DNA of 64,000 bases from Candidatus Poribacteria bacterium (GTDB lineage Bacteria > Poribacteria > WGA-4E > WGA-3G), in assembly GCA_028824575.1 (NCBI GenBank), contig JAPPDN010000059.1, forward strand, positions 1 through 64,000. Direction: 5' to 3'. This document shows, one piece after another, positions 34,922 to 42,250 of the stretch. The notes beneath the pieces were generated by a model. That model had not been told where the DNA came from and searched no databases. It worked only from the letters and a program-made list of their open reading frames with translations. The translations under genes and the position numbers were made by a program. Position 1 is the stretch's first letter. Every line of letters starts with the position of its first letter.

Positions 34922-35033
34922 TGTATTGCTGGTAGAGAATGTCACCCTCGTCGCAAGGCGGGGTCTCTACCACCACCGAGTGACATCGGGAGCAATACAC
35001 TTTTAGCAATACAACCCCAAAAAGGAACTCCTT
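34922..35033 (+). ncRNA. Pseudoknotted leader RNA of homing endonuclease C
   Basis: P1: TGTATTGCT (34922-34930) with AGCAATACA (34991-34999). P2: GGTAGAGA (34931-34938) with TCTCTACC (34964-34971). Inner hairpin: CCTCG/CGGGG with an 8-base loop (34946-34963). Pseudoknot: ATGTCAC (34939-34945), inside P2, with GTGACAT (34980-34986), outside P2. The P1 3' strand is repeated at 35005-35013, so P1 can form two ways. All stems are perfect except one G-U. The tnpB leader at 54131 has the same plan. Confidence 0.75.
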
Positions 35034-35849
35034 ATGAAAAATCCTGGTATCTATATTCTCACTTCGCCGAGTGGCAAGCAGTATGTCGGAAAAGATAACA
35101 ATTTGCCAAGCCGTGTGAGAGATCACTTGCGCGGCAACTCGCCCCAGTGTCCTGCCATCCACGACGCGATTCAGAAATATGGGAGTGATACCTTTTCTGT
35201 TGAAATTATTCAATACCCCGGCATTTCGCATGAGGCATTGAAAGTTGTGGAACGCTGGAAGATTAGACAACTCCAGACAGTGTCTCCCGATGGGTACAAT
35301 CTGACCGAAGGCGGTGATGGGGGTAGCATCTCTGGGGAAACACGCCAGAAAATAAGTAAAAGCAACAAAAAACGCGTTGCGAATGGCACACATAACTTCC
35401 TCGATAGTGATTTCCAACGTCAAGTTCAGAAAAAACGACTTGAGGACGGAACACATCACCTTCTTGATGGTGAAATTCAGCGAAAATCTGCCAAAAAACG
35501 CGTTGCGGATGGCACACATAACTTCCTCGGTGAGAACAACCCAAGCCACAAGCAACTTGCGGATGGCACACATAACTTCCTTGATAGTGAAGTTCAGCGG
35601 CGTGCGAAAATAAAACGGGATGCGGTTAACAAAAAACGACTTAAGGACGGAACGCATCATTTCCTCGGCGAGAACAACCCAAGCCACGCCCGCAAACGCA
35701 AACGGCAAAAAGCCGAATGGTGCTATATCATTGCTCTGTCTCGGTTTTGGTATGAAATTCACGATTATACCCTCAAACGTCGCTCTGAATTCCTCTGTAA
35801 AGACATTCCCAATATGTCGAACGCCGAACAAGAATATTTGTTTGAGTGA
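35034..35849 (+). CDS. GIY-YIG homing endonuclease with DGTH-FL repeats (C)
   Basis: 271 residues. GIY-YIG domain (GIYILTSPSGKQYVGKD), Glu in the VVERWKIRQLQ helix, conserved GYNLTEGGDGG, then about six repeated modules of the DGTHNFL/DGTHHFL type that likely grip DNA, and a C-terminal domain (KAEWCYIIALSRFWYEIHD) also present in gene D. Ribosome-binding site AAGGAACTCCTT. It sits between the lysis cassette and the neck gene. A long mirror frame on the other strand is an artefact of the repeats. Confidence 0.9.
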   Translation: MKNPGIYILTSPSGKQYVGKDNNLPSRVRDHLRGNSPQCPAIHDAIQKYGSDTFSVEIIQYPGISHEALKVVERWKIRQLQTVSPDGYNLTEGGDGGSISGETRQKISKSNKKRVANGTHNFLDSDFQRQVQKKRLEDGTHHLLDGEIQRKSAKKRVADGTHNFLGENNPSHKQLADGTHNFLDSEVQRRAKIKRDAVNKKRLKDGTHHFLGENNPSHARKRKRQKAEWCYIIALSRFWYEIHDYTLKRRSEFLCKDIPNMSNAEQEYLFE

Positions 35850-35870
35850 CGCATTAATTTCAGGAAACCT

Positions 35871-36386
35871 TCATCGGTTGCCTCTCTCTGCAGCGGCGAT
35901 TTCCTCTTGGAGATACTTATCGCCGAGTTGACCAACTCGTGCTTCAAATCGTTCACCCGCCGCGATGAGTTCGTAAACAGGACGCGCTGATAGATTCGTT
36001 TCGTCATTCCCTTCCTCATGCAACGCAGGGTAATTCGCACCGAACCGCGACTGGAAATATCCGCCACTCACTCCTAGTACCAATTCCTGCGCACTGTATT
36101 CCGCAATAGAGCCTGGACGATTCGGATGTGTCGCCGCATCCCGATAGGTGCCTTCACGCTCCAAAATCCTTTTTCCCGGATGCGTGACGCCTTTCCGTGC
36201 CGCATACAACGGATCCAGTCCCGCCCATCGACCATAACCTTCACTGTCGAAAATATCGTCGATCTCGTCCCAAACAAAGGGCGCAAGGAAATCTGTCCAG
36301 AACCGCGTCGCATCTTGCAACCGCGTTTCGACCCTCTCAACGAAAGCCTCTGTTCTCAGGAGTGCGTCAAAATGAATGTGAATCAT
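35871..36386 (-). CDS. Phage virion morphogenesis protein (gpS / Mu gpG-like neck or tail completion)
   Basis: 171 residues from the ATG at 36386, preceded by AGAGGAC. Features of the family: WAGLDPLYAARKG followed by KRILEREGTYRDA, then a strand VLGVSGGYF, YPALHEEG and the terminal SARPVYEL, matching the order Pro-Leu-Tyr, Lys, Gly-x-hydrophobic, Tyr-Ala-x-His-x-x-Gly and Arg-Pro of P2 gpS and Mu gpG. These act at the head-tail junction. A longer start at 36518 would read through the 84-bp palindromic element, so I prefer the short form. Confidence 0.75.
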   Translation of the reverse strand: MIHIHFDALLRTEAFVERVETRLQDATRFWTDFLAPFVWDEIDDIFDSEGYGRWAGLDPLYAARKGVTHPGKRILEREGTYRDAATHPNRPGSIAEYSAQELVLGVSGGYFQSRFGANYPALHEEGNDETNLSARPVYELIAAGERFEARVGQLGDKYLQEEIAAAERGNR

Positions 36387-36401
36387 ATTCAGCGTCCTCT
36401 G

Positions 36402-36485
36402 CGGAAACGTCGGGATTTGCGAGGCTTGCGGCTCGCAAATCGTTACCTTCTGTTTGGCTTTCGCGAACAGAAGCCGACGTTTCCG
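36402..36485. repeat. Second copy of the 84-bp palindromic element
   Basis: Outer arms CGGAAACGTCGG and CCGACGTTTCCG; inner hairpins GATTTGCGAG/CTCGCAAATC and TTCTGTT/AACAGAA. Compared with the copy at 15962, the outer stem changes on both sides so that pairing is kept. Here the element lies just upstream of the neck gene start and is open in more than one frame. Confidence 0.9.
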
Positions 36486-36535
36486 ATTTTTCTTTTTGTC
36501 TAAGGTTTCCGACAGCAAGACCTGTTTTAGCGGTT

Positions 36536-36874
36536 CTACAAGACTCCCTGCCCTCTGAGATATAATCTTTGGACAAAGCTGCCTTTCACTTGCAAAACGT
36601 CCACCACACGGAACTCACTCGAATCAGAACGCACCAAGAAATCGCCTTTCGCAATATCCGGGTTCGGTTTCGAGAGCAACGCGATTGCCTCCGTTTGTTG
36701 CACTGCCACATTCGACCGGAGCTGGGTTGCCTCTCGTTGCGGAATCCCAGAAGTAAGCGGTTGGATCATGCAGGTCACATCTTTGGCAACCGTCGTCTCA
36801 TCCGTGGCTTCATACGCCGATTTTCGCACGATTGTCACCATTTCCCTATGGTGTGGCGGAATCCGAAAACGCAT
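36536..36874 (-). CDS. Head closure / head-tail joining protein
   Basis: 112 residues: RIPPHHREMVTIVRKSAYEA at the start, the middle PDIAKGDFLVRSDSSEFRVV and a closing strand SFVQRLYLRGQGVL. A small beta-barrel pattern with a G-D-hydrophobic turn is typical of head closure proteins that seal the portal before tail joining. Its place between connector and neck genes agrees. Upstream sequence has AGATAAG. Confidence 0.6.
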   Translation of the reverse strand: MRFRIPPHHREMVTIVRKSAYEATDETTVAKDVTCMIQPLTSGIPQREATQLRSNVAVQQTEAIALLSKPNPDIAKGDFLVRSDSSEFRVVDVLQVKGSFVQRLYLRGQGVL

Positions 36875-36892
36875 CTTATCTCCGTACCTGTA

Positions 36893-36912
36893 GCGTAGGC
36901 TGTTAGCCTGCG
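36893..36912. repeat. Short TGTAGC-type hairpin
   Basis: GCGTAGGCT and AGCCTGCG pair around a 3-base loop, preceded by CTGTAGC. Same family as 29603-29623, 46553-46572, 49402-49421, 49449-49468 and 49952-49971, where the arm sequence varies but pairing is kept. Confidence 0.65.
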
Positions 36913-36924
36913 TATCTTCTCGCC

Positions 36925-37425
36925 TTAGTCGTTATACGTCGGAACGCGCCGATACGGATACCTCGGTTCCCCGACCTCGCGACGCTCCGTCCCGGCCGCA
37001 CCAAACGGAAGCCGCCGTTTTGTTTGAGAGACCACTGGAGACTCCGCTTGCACTTCTATAACGACATCCGAAACCTTCTCGGTGACCTTCGCCTGATGAA
37101 ACGCACGCTTCTCTTTCCAGTTAATCTCTTGGACCCGCGTGCCAATTTCAATCTGGTCTGACTGAAGGATTTGGGCCGCGACGACGCATAACTCCGAGGC
37201 GCACTGATGCGTCATCGCCAGTCGAGCCACCTCTAACGCCTCGCCTGTCAATGCGTCGGCATCAATGTTCTCCGCCCGTAAGCGTTTGCGAACCTCGCGT
37301 TCAGCGTCCGGCGCGAAGGGCTGCTGCGATAGATACGCATCGGAGATATGATCCGCAGTGACATCCGGGGCAATCAGCCCACGCACCGCATCGTAATGTT
37401 GGGAAGTCAGTATCGTCGCCGGCAT
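36925..37425 (-). CDS. Head-tail connector protein (gp6-like)
   Basis: 166 residues from the ATG at 37425; the upstream ATGGAGTTCTTT supplies the Shine-Dalgarno. The fold seems all-helical at first (LTSQHYDAVRGLIAPDVTAD, EALEVARLAMTHQCASEL), as in adaptor proteins that dock under the portal, and ends in a basic Arg/Pro tail. Position directly after the capsid gene supports the assignment. 37438-37514 holds a GTTTTTGCTGGGGTGTTTCT repeat. Confidence 0.55.
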   Translation of the reverse strand: MPATILTSQHYDAVRGLIAPDVTADHISDAYLSQQPFAPDAEREVRKRLRAENIDADALTGEALEVARLAMTHQCASELCVVAAQILQSDQIEIGTRVQEINWKEKRAFHQAKVTEKVSDVVIEVQAESPVVSQTKRRLPFGAAGTERREVGEPRYPYRRVPTYND

Positions 37426-37514
37426 AAAGAACTCCATAAGTCTCGTCAGGTGTCGTAGGGGGTTTTTGCTGGGGTGTTTCTTCGTAGGTCGCCTCGCCCT
37501 TTACTGATTGACAG

Positions 37515-38876
37515 CTACTCCAACACCTTCAGTGCCTTGGCACCTGTGTTGCCCAACACGACGATGTAGATCGCTTTCTTCGGCTGATACGAAATCCAGC
37601 CCCAGATCTCGGAGCAGACGATGTATTCGACCTGCTTGAGCATGTCCCGCGTCGTCTCGATGATGTCTGTGTTCATTTGGGAAACGTACTCGACCGCTTT
37701 CCGCTTGTCATACACAACAAACGCGTTATGCTTCGTAACAGAGCCCCCAGACCCAGCCTGAATCCGATCCTGAAGGTAGTCGTGCCACCCGACCCGAACC
37801 CCCTGTGCCAACTGGTTCATCACGGAGAAGCTTCCCCCATACCCGCTCATGACAGCGTTGGGACGCTCGTTCATGTTCACCAGCATCACATTCGTGCCAG
37901 CAACTTTTGCCAACTGGAGATCCGTGATATCCGGGTCATACCCGATCGCTGACGTCAACATATAGGAACGTTTGAACTTCTTCTGGATCGAGAGCCACGC
38001 TTTCGGGGTCATCGTATCCGTCGCATCTTTGTCCAACTCCTGCAGCCGAATCAGCGTGCCACCGAGGTCGTCGCCACCCGCACCATGCAACATCGTCTCA
38101 AGCCCTTCATCCACTTTCGCCATGATCCGCTGGACAGCGATCTCCTCGACGTGCTCCATCGCTTTGTCAATGAACTCGACTTCCCGGAGATGCTCATACG
38201 TGAACGGGATCGCTAACATCCGCTTTTTCGGCTGGATGGGACGCTCAGAGGTGTCGAAGGTCGCCATCGGAGGATCCGCTCCAGGGGTCCGCTGCTCTTC
38301 ACGGAAAGCATCTTCATCATACTCAAGGATCGTGGCACGGTAGTCTTTCTTGCTCGTCTCTGCCATGCGCGTCGTCAATTCCTCAAGCGCGATATCCACT
38401 TCCACGTCTTCGTCCCAGTGTGCCATCGCATCGTGGTAAGGGGTGAGCGTTGAGCCAGGCGGGGTATCATGCACATCTTGGAAAGTGCCAGCGCGTTCCC
38501 AACGCGCACGTCTTTCGGCTTTCCGTGCCGCCGCTTCGATCTGCGGACGATACACCGTACTCCGATACGCGTTCAAACACATCTCTTTGAGTGCTAACTC
38601 TTTCCCAGGATCGCCAATCACGTCCTCACAGCGAGTCGGCCAGACACCCGCAGCAGGATTACAGACGGTGGTCATCTCCAAGTCGTCAAGCACGACCTCA
38701 AACGCTGAAAGCCGTTCGTCATCCGCACCCAACTCGCCATCCTTCTCCGGGTCGTATTGGGAATCAATGTACGCAGAAAACGGCATGCCGGCATCCGCCG
38801 CTTGCTCGACAAGCCCAGCACGCTGCGATGGATTCCCATACCTTTCTACGATTTCTCGTGTCGTCATTAAAGACAT
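37515..38876 (-). CDS. Major capsid protein (HK97 fold)
   Basis: 453 residues; GGAGGAAGAACGA before the ATG. A long charged N-terminal region (to about residue 190) is followed by the shell part: MLAIPFTYEHLREVEFIDKA (spine helix and E-loop region), HGAGGDDLGGTLIRLQELD, TPKAWLSIQKKFKRSY, and the C-terminal strand IYIVVLGNTGAKAL. Order and size match HK97-type capsid subunits, and the protease/scaffold gene lies two genes upstream in transcription. Confidence 0.75.
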   Translation of the reverse strand: MSLMTTREIVERYGNPSQRAGLVEQAADAGMPFSAYIDSQYDPEKDGELGADDERLSAFEVVLDDLEMTTVCNPAAGVWPTRCEDVIGDPGKELALKEMCLNAYRSTVYRPQIEAAARKAERRARWERAGTFQDVHDTPPGSTLTPYHDAMAHWDEDVEVDIALEELTTRMAETSKKDYRATILEYDEDAFREEQRTPGADPPMATFDTSERPIQPKKRMLAIPFTYEHLREVEFIDKAMEHVEEIAVQRIMAKVDEGLETMLHGAGGDDLGGTLIRLQELDKDATDTMTPKAWLSIQKKFKRSYMLTSAIGYDPDITDLQLAKVAGTNVMLVNMNERPNAVMSGYGGSFSVMNQLAQGVRVGWHDYLQDRIQAGSGGSVTKHNAFVVYDKRKAVEYVSQMNTDIIETTRDMLKQVEYIVCSEIWGWISYQPKKAIYIVVLGNTGAKALKVLE

Positions 38877-38889
38877 TCGTTCTTCCTCC

Positions 38890-39010
38890 TGTGTAAACTG
38901 TGTAAAGTCTGGTAAAGTGTTCGTAAGTGCCTAAAGTTTCAAGAGATGCTTTGGCCTTCCAAATGTCTCTTGCAACTTCGCAACTATCAAACTTTAGTAC
39001 ACTTCAAAAC
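38890..39010. repeat. Intergenic repeat shared with 20279-20435
   Basis: Holds CAAGAGATGCTTTGG and the inverted half CCAAATGTCTCTTGCAAC, then ACTTTAGTACACTTCAAAAC. This is the same repeat as at 20.3 kb, partly in inverted order, again between two late genes. Confidence 0.6.
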
Positions 39011-39014
39011 TTCT

Positions 39015-39554
39015 TTAGCCCGGCATTGTGATCAGGGCGTGTGTGGTGTCAAATTCCATCACCGAGCCTTTGCCCTTTAAAGCCTCCACAATATTTTCAA
39101 CCGTTGTGCCGACACCCTTCGCATAATCACGCGTATGGGTTTGCTCGGCTGCGTTTTTGGCGTTACTGTCTACATCTCCAGCAACAACGTCATCTACATC
39201 CGTCGTCGCAGGTAAGGCAGTTAGGGCACTCACGGCTTTCACGAAGCCCTTCGCACTGCTCGGCCCAAGTCCTGCCACCAACTTATCGCCACGCTTGACG
39301 GTCGCGCTACTCGCAAGCGGGACACGCAACCCACCGAACAGGTACGCACCGGTGATCTGTGTGTCGTCAACAGCGATGATAACGCCATCGAACGCTTCGC
39401 CATCCGCGGGTAATTCGGCTTTGCCATCGGCATTGATCTTATAGACTTTGCCAACTGCCGTGCTACGGTGCTTGGCGGTTATGTCGTATGTGATCGTCTT
39501 CTTATCATGCGGGATACTCGTCGTCACCACATGCGGGTGTTCCTTTAAAGCCAT
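39015..39554 (-). CDS. Capsid decoration-like protein
   Basis: 179 residues with an excellent GGAGG site. The first 110 residues look like a beta-tulip decoration or stabilising protein: HPHVVTTSIPHDKKTITYD, VGKVYKINADGKAELPADG, FDGVIIAVDDTQITGAYLFG, VKRGDKLVAG. The C-terminal part (VENIVEALKGKGSVMEFDTT) is variable. Such proteins trim or brace the expanded head. Position between protease and capsid genes supports this. Confidence 0.6.
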   Translation of the reverse strand: MALKEHPHVVTTSIPHDKKTITYDITAKHRSTAVGKVYKINADGKAELPADGEAFDGVIIAVDDTQITGAYLFGGLRVPLASSATVKRGDKLVAGLGPSSAKGFVKAVSALTALPATTDVDDVVAGDVDSNAKNAAEQTHTRDYAKGVGTTVENIVEALKGKGSVMEFDTTHALITMPG

Positions 39555-39579
39555 CGTTTTCTATACCTCCTGAATAAAG

Positions 39580-39750
39580 TTATAAGTTGTAGGTACGTTC
39601 GCTACGCTCACTTTTGGTTATAAGTTAAGAGGGCTCACTGTGGAATCCATCTCCCAAAGGGATATTCCATCTGGCGAACGATTGCTACAAACCCACCTCT
39701 TAACTAAAAACCAAGAACCTAAAGCGGAACAAAGTGGAGCGTACCAATAA
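39580..39750. repeat. Nested intergenic palindrome between late genes
   Basis: TTATAAGTTAAGAGGG and CCACCTCTTAACT form the inner stem. Flanking blocks TACGTTCGCTACGCTCACTT and AAAGTGGAGCGTACC recall the outer arms of the 19.6-kb element. The middle carries GGGATATTCCATCTGGCGAA-type unique DNA. Confidence 0.55.
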
Positions 39751-39757
39751 CCACTGA

Positions 39758-41119
39758 CTACCGCCATCTCCGCTTCCGCTGACGCGGGGTCCGTTTCGTT
39801 CGCTCTGGGGGCGGCTCATGGTCGTCGGTCGACCTTCTGCCCGCCGGTAACGCCGCATCGCCTTTTTTCTTGTTGTGTGCGATATGCTCTTCGAGTTTCT
39901 CTAACGGCATGTCGCCGTAATACTCGCGGTGATACGCTTCATCGAATTCGTCACCATACGCACGGTTACCCTGCTTGATCGCCTCTTCAACACGCGCTTC
40001 GCGATACGCCTCGCCGTCCTCGGCAGCTTTCGTCAGATCCGCGATCTCGTCTTTCTGCGTTTCGACTTTCTCGCGGAGACTCGTCACCTCACTGGTCACT
40101 TTTTCTAAGACCGTCTCCGGCTCATCTGTCGAACGCACGTCCTTGAGATCCAAATCCTCCCGCAACGTCGTGACGAGCTGCTGACGCGCCGTGTCCACAT
40201 CCTGTGAGGCGTTCGTGAGATCAGCGATCTCGTCTTTCTGGGTTGAAACGGTCGTGCGAAGGGTCGATACCTCGGTCTCCAGTGCCTTCACAACTTCATC
40301 GGGTTCGTCCGTCGAACGGATACCCGGGACCTTTAGCGCATCGCGCAACTTCTCAATCCACTCATGATCTGTCACTGTAAATTCCTCCATAAATCTTCGC
40401 ATCTGAGCAGCAGCCTCATCAGGCATGTCGGTAGGCATTGGGTTACCTAACCCGTAAGTGGTTGGGTCCCCCCACCCGTACATGAGGAATCGCTGTTTCT
40501 CGATGGAAGTGTGTCGATTAGACCCGAACTCAACGAGTGAAATTTCTTTGAGCCGGGCATCATAGACGGTATACGTCGCCGTCTCCATTTTGCCATCTTT
40601 GTTTTTGTACTGCTTACCCATCTTGTGAGTGCATTGCCCCTCACGTTCGGGTTCCCAATCCCAATAAGAGTACCGACGGATGGGAAGGTTACATAAATTA
40701 CAGATCTCACGGGCATCGTAGAATCCGATAGAGACCTGGTTGATTAACTCGTGTTCAATTGCCCTGATCAATTTCTCAGAAGTTCGGAACTCACGACTGC
40801 CGCCGTCGTATTCCATGTTCTTGAGAATGAAGAAATCGATCAGCAACTCGTTCTTGTCATTCAACATCGCATTTGCCGACCGTCCATACCCGAACGATCG
40901 CCACGCATGATGATCTTTGAGAGCAACCCCAGGCTTCGTTTTCGCATCTTTCTCAAAGTTTTTGAGAGTGGTCTTGGGATCCATAATCGAGTTGTGGCGG
41001 TCCAATTTGTCATTACTTGCCGTGATGCGGACCCAATATTTATCATCGTCCTCTTCCGGCAGATCCGCATGCATTGCGCGGGTCCCAATCGTGACTGGCA
41101 AAAGCCTTATATCTTCCAT
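39758..41119 (-). CDS. Prohead protease fused to scaffold-like coiled coil
   Basis: 453 residues from the ATG at 41119 (AAAGGAGGATAAGT). Residues 1-210 are an HK97-type serine protease: His in LKDHHAWRSFGYG (70-71), Ser in INQVSIGFYD (130), Glu in LKEISLVEFGSN (192), with a Cys/His cluster (C-x2-C at 140-143, C-x-H at 163-165). Residues 240-453 are charged coiled coil with a doubled unit (STDEPDEVVKALE ... TQKDEIADLT), typical of a built-in scaffold removed during head maturation. A REP-type repeat encodes GWGDPTTYGLGNP at the joint. No separate scaffold gene is present. Confidence 0.8.
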   Translation of the reverse strand: MEDIRLLPVTIGTRAMHADLPEEDDDKYWVRITASNDKLDRHNSIMDPKTTLKNFEKDAKTKPGVALKDHHAWRSFGYGRSANAMLNDKNELLIDFFILKNMEYDGGSREFRTSEKLIRAIEHELINQVSIGFYDAREICNLCNLPIRRYSYWDWEPEREGQCTHKMGKQYKNKDGKMETATYTVYDARLKEISLVEFGSNRHTSIEKQRFLMYGWGDPTTYGLGNPMPTDMPDEAAAQMRRFMEEFTVTDHEWIEKLRDALKVPGIRSTDEPDEVVKALETEVSTLRTTVSTQKDEIADLTNASQDVDTARQQLVTTLREDLDLKDVRSTDEPETVLEKVTSEVTSLREKVETQKDEIADLTKAAEDGEAYREARVEEAIKQGNRAYGDEFDEAYHREYYGDMPLEKLEEHIAHNKKKGDAALPAGRRSTDDHEPPPERTKRTPRQRKRRWR

Positions 41120-41172
41120 ACTTATCCTCCTTTCAATCGTTGATCTAAACCTCTCCACGCCCTCTTTTTTTC

Positions 41173-41201
41173 TTGATATTTCCGCTCAAAAATGATATAA
41201 T
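41173..41201 (+). promoter_or_regulatory. Sigma70-type promoter of homing endonuclease D
   Basis: TTGATA (41173-41178), 17-base spacer, TATAAT (41196-41201). Confidence 0.85.
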
Positions 41202-41209
41202 ATTCTTAC

Positions 41210-41281
41210 CTTCATAGGTAGGCAGGTCGCTCCTGCCTTCTAAAACCCCTATGAAGCCACACCTAAACTATGGAGGTTCCA
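41210..41281 (+). ncRNA. Leader RNA of homing endonuclease D with alternative pairing to the ribosome-binding site
   Basis: P1 CTTCATAGG (41210-41218) pairs with CCTATGAAG (41248-41256) around a hairpin AGGCAGG/CCTGCCT. The same 5' strand can instead pair, with one G-U, with CTATGGAG at 41268-41275, which contains the Shine-Dalgarno TGGAGG. The leader therefore can exist in an open or a blocked state. Confidence 0.6.
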
Positions 41282-42244
41282 ATGAAAAATCCTGGTATCT
41301 ATATCCTCACGTCTCCGAGTGGTAAACAATATGTCGGTAAGGATAGCAATTTGCCAAGACGTGTAAGAGAGCATTTGCGCGGTGATACCCCGGAGTGTCG
41401 CCTGATCCATAAGGCAGTCCAGAAATATGGACGTGATGCTTTTTCTGTTGAAATCATCCAATACCCCGGTATTTCGCATGAGGCATTGAACGCCATGGAG
41501 CGTTGGAAAATTAGGCAACTTCAAACACTTGTCCCCGCTGGGTACAACCTGACCGAAGGCGGTGATGGCTGTAAACAATCTGAATACGCACGCCAGAGCA
41601 TAAGTAAAGCCCAATCTCAACGCGTTGCGGATGGGACGCACATCTTCCTTGATGAAGATTTTCGTCGGCACTCTATGCAAAAACAGCTTGAAGATGGCAC
41701 GCACCCCTTCAGTGGCGGTGAAATTCAACGACGTACGAACCAAAAACGGGTTAGAGACGGCACGCACCACTTTCTCGGCGGTGAAATTGCGCGGCGATCT
41801 GCACAAAAACGGATAGCGGATGGGACACACAATTTTATTGGCGGTGACATTCCGCGGCGCACCCAGAGGAGACTGGTTGAAAACGGCACGCATCACTTCC
41901 TCAATGGTGAAGTTTCGCGACAATCCAACAAAAAACGGGTTGAAGATGGCACGCATCACTTTCTCGGTGATAAGAACCCTGTCCACAAAAGAATAAAGGA
42001 TGGTACACATCATTTTTTGGGCGATAGCAATCCAAGCCATGCGCGCGTTAAAGACGGCACACATCACCTTCTCGGCAACAACCATTGGAAACGCAAAAAA
42101 CGCCAAAAAGCCGAATGGTGTTATATCATTGCATTGTCTCGGTTTTGGTATGAAATTCATGACTATACCCTTAAGCGTCGTGCCGAGTTCCTCTCGAAAG
42201 ATATTCCCGATACGTCGAATGCCGAACAGGAATACCTCTTTTAG
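41282..42244 (+). CDS. GIY-YIG homing endonuclease with DGTH-FL repeats (D)
   Basis: 320 residues from the ATG at 41282 (GGAGG upstream). Close paralogue of gene C: GIYILTSPSGKQYVGKD start, Glu in AMERWKIRQLQ, GYNLTEGGDG, about nine DGTHHFL-type modules and the same C-terminal domain (KAEWCYIIALSRFWYEIHD). More modules than C, which suggests expansion by slipped recombination. It lies between the portal and protease genes on the opposite strand. Confidence 0.9.
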   Translation: MKNPGIYILTSPSGKQYVGKDSNLPRRVREHLRGDTPECRLIHKAVQKYGRDAFSVEIIQYPGISHEALNAMERWKIRQLQTLVPAGYNLTEGGDGCKQSEYARQSISKAQSQRVADGTHIFLDEDFRRHSMQKQLEDGTHPFSGGEIQRRTNQKRVRDGTHHFLGGEIARRSAQKRIADGTHNFIGGDIPRRTQRRLVENGTHHFLNGEVSRQSNKKRVEDGTHHFLGDKNPVHKRIKDGTHHFLGDSNPSHARVKDGTHHLLGNNHWKRKKRQKAEWCYIIALSRFWYEIHDYTLKRRAEFLSKDIPDTSNAEQEYLF

Positions 42245-42250
42245 GCATCG

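Noticed and set aside
34857..35831. 324-codon leftward ORF opposite homing endonuclease C
   Set aside because: It mirrors the repeated codons of the GIY-YIG gene and has no domain or ribosome-binding site. The same happens at 41249-42160 opposite gene D.
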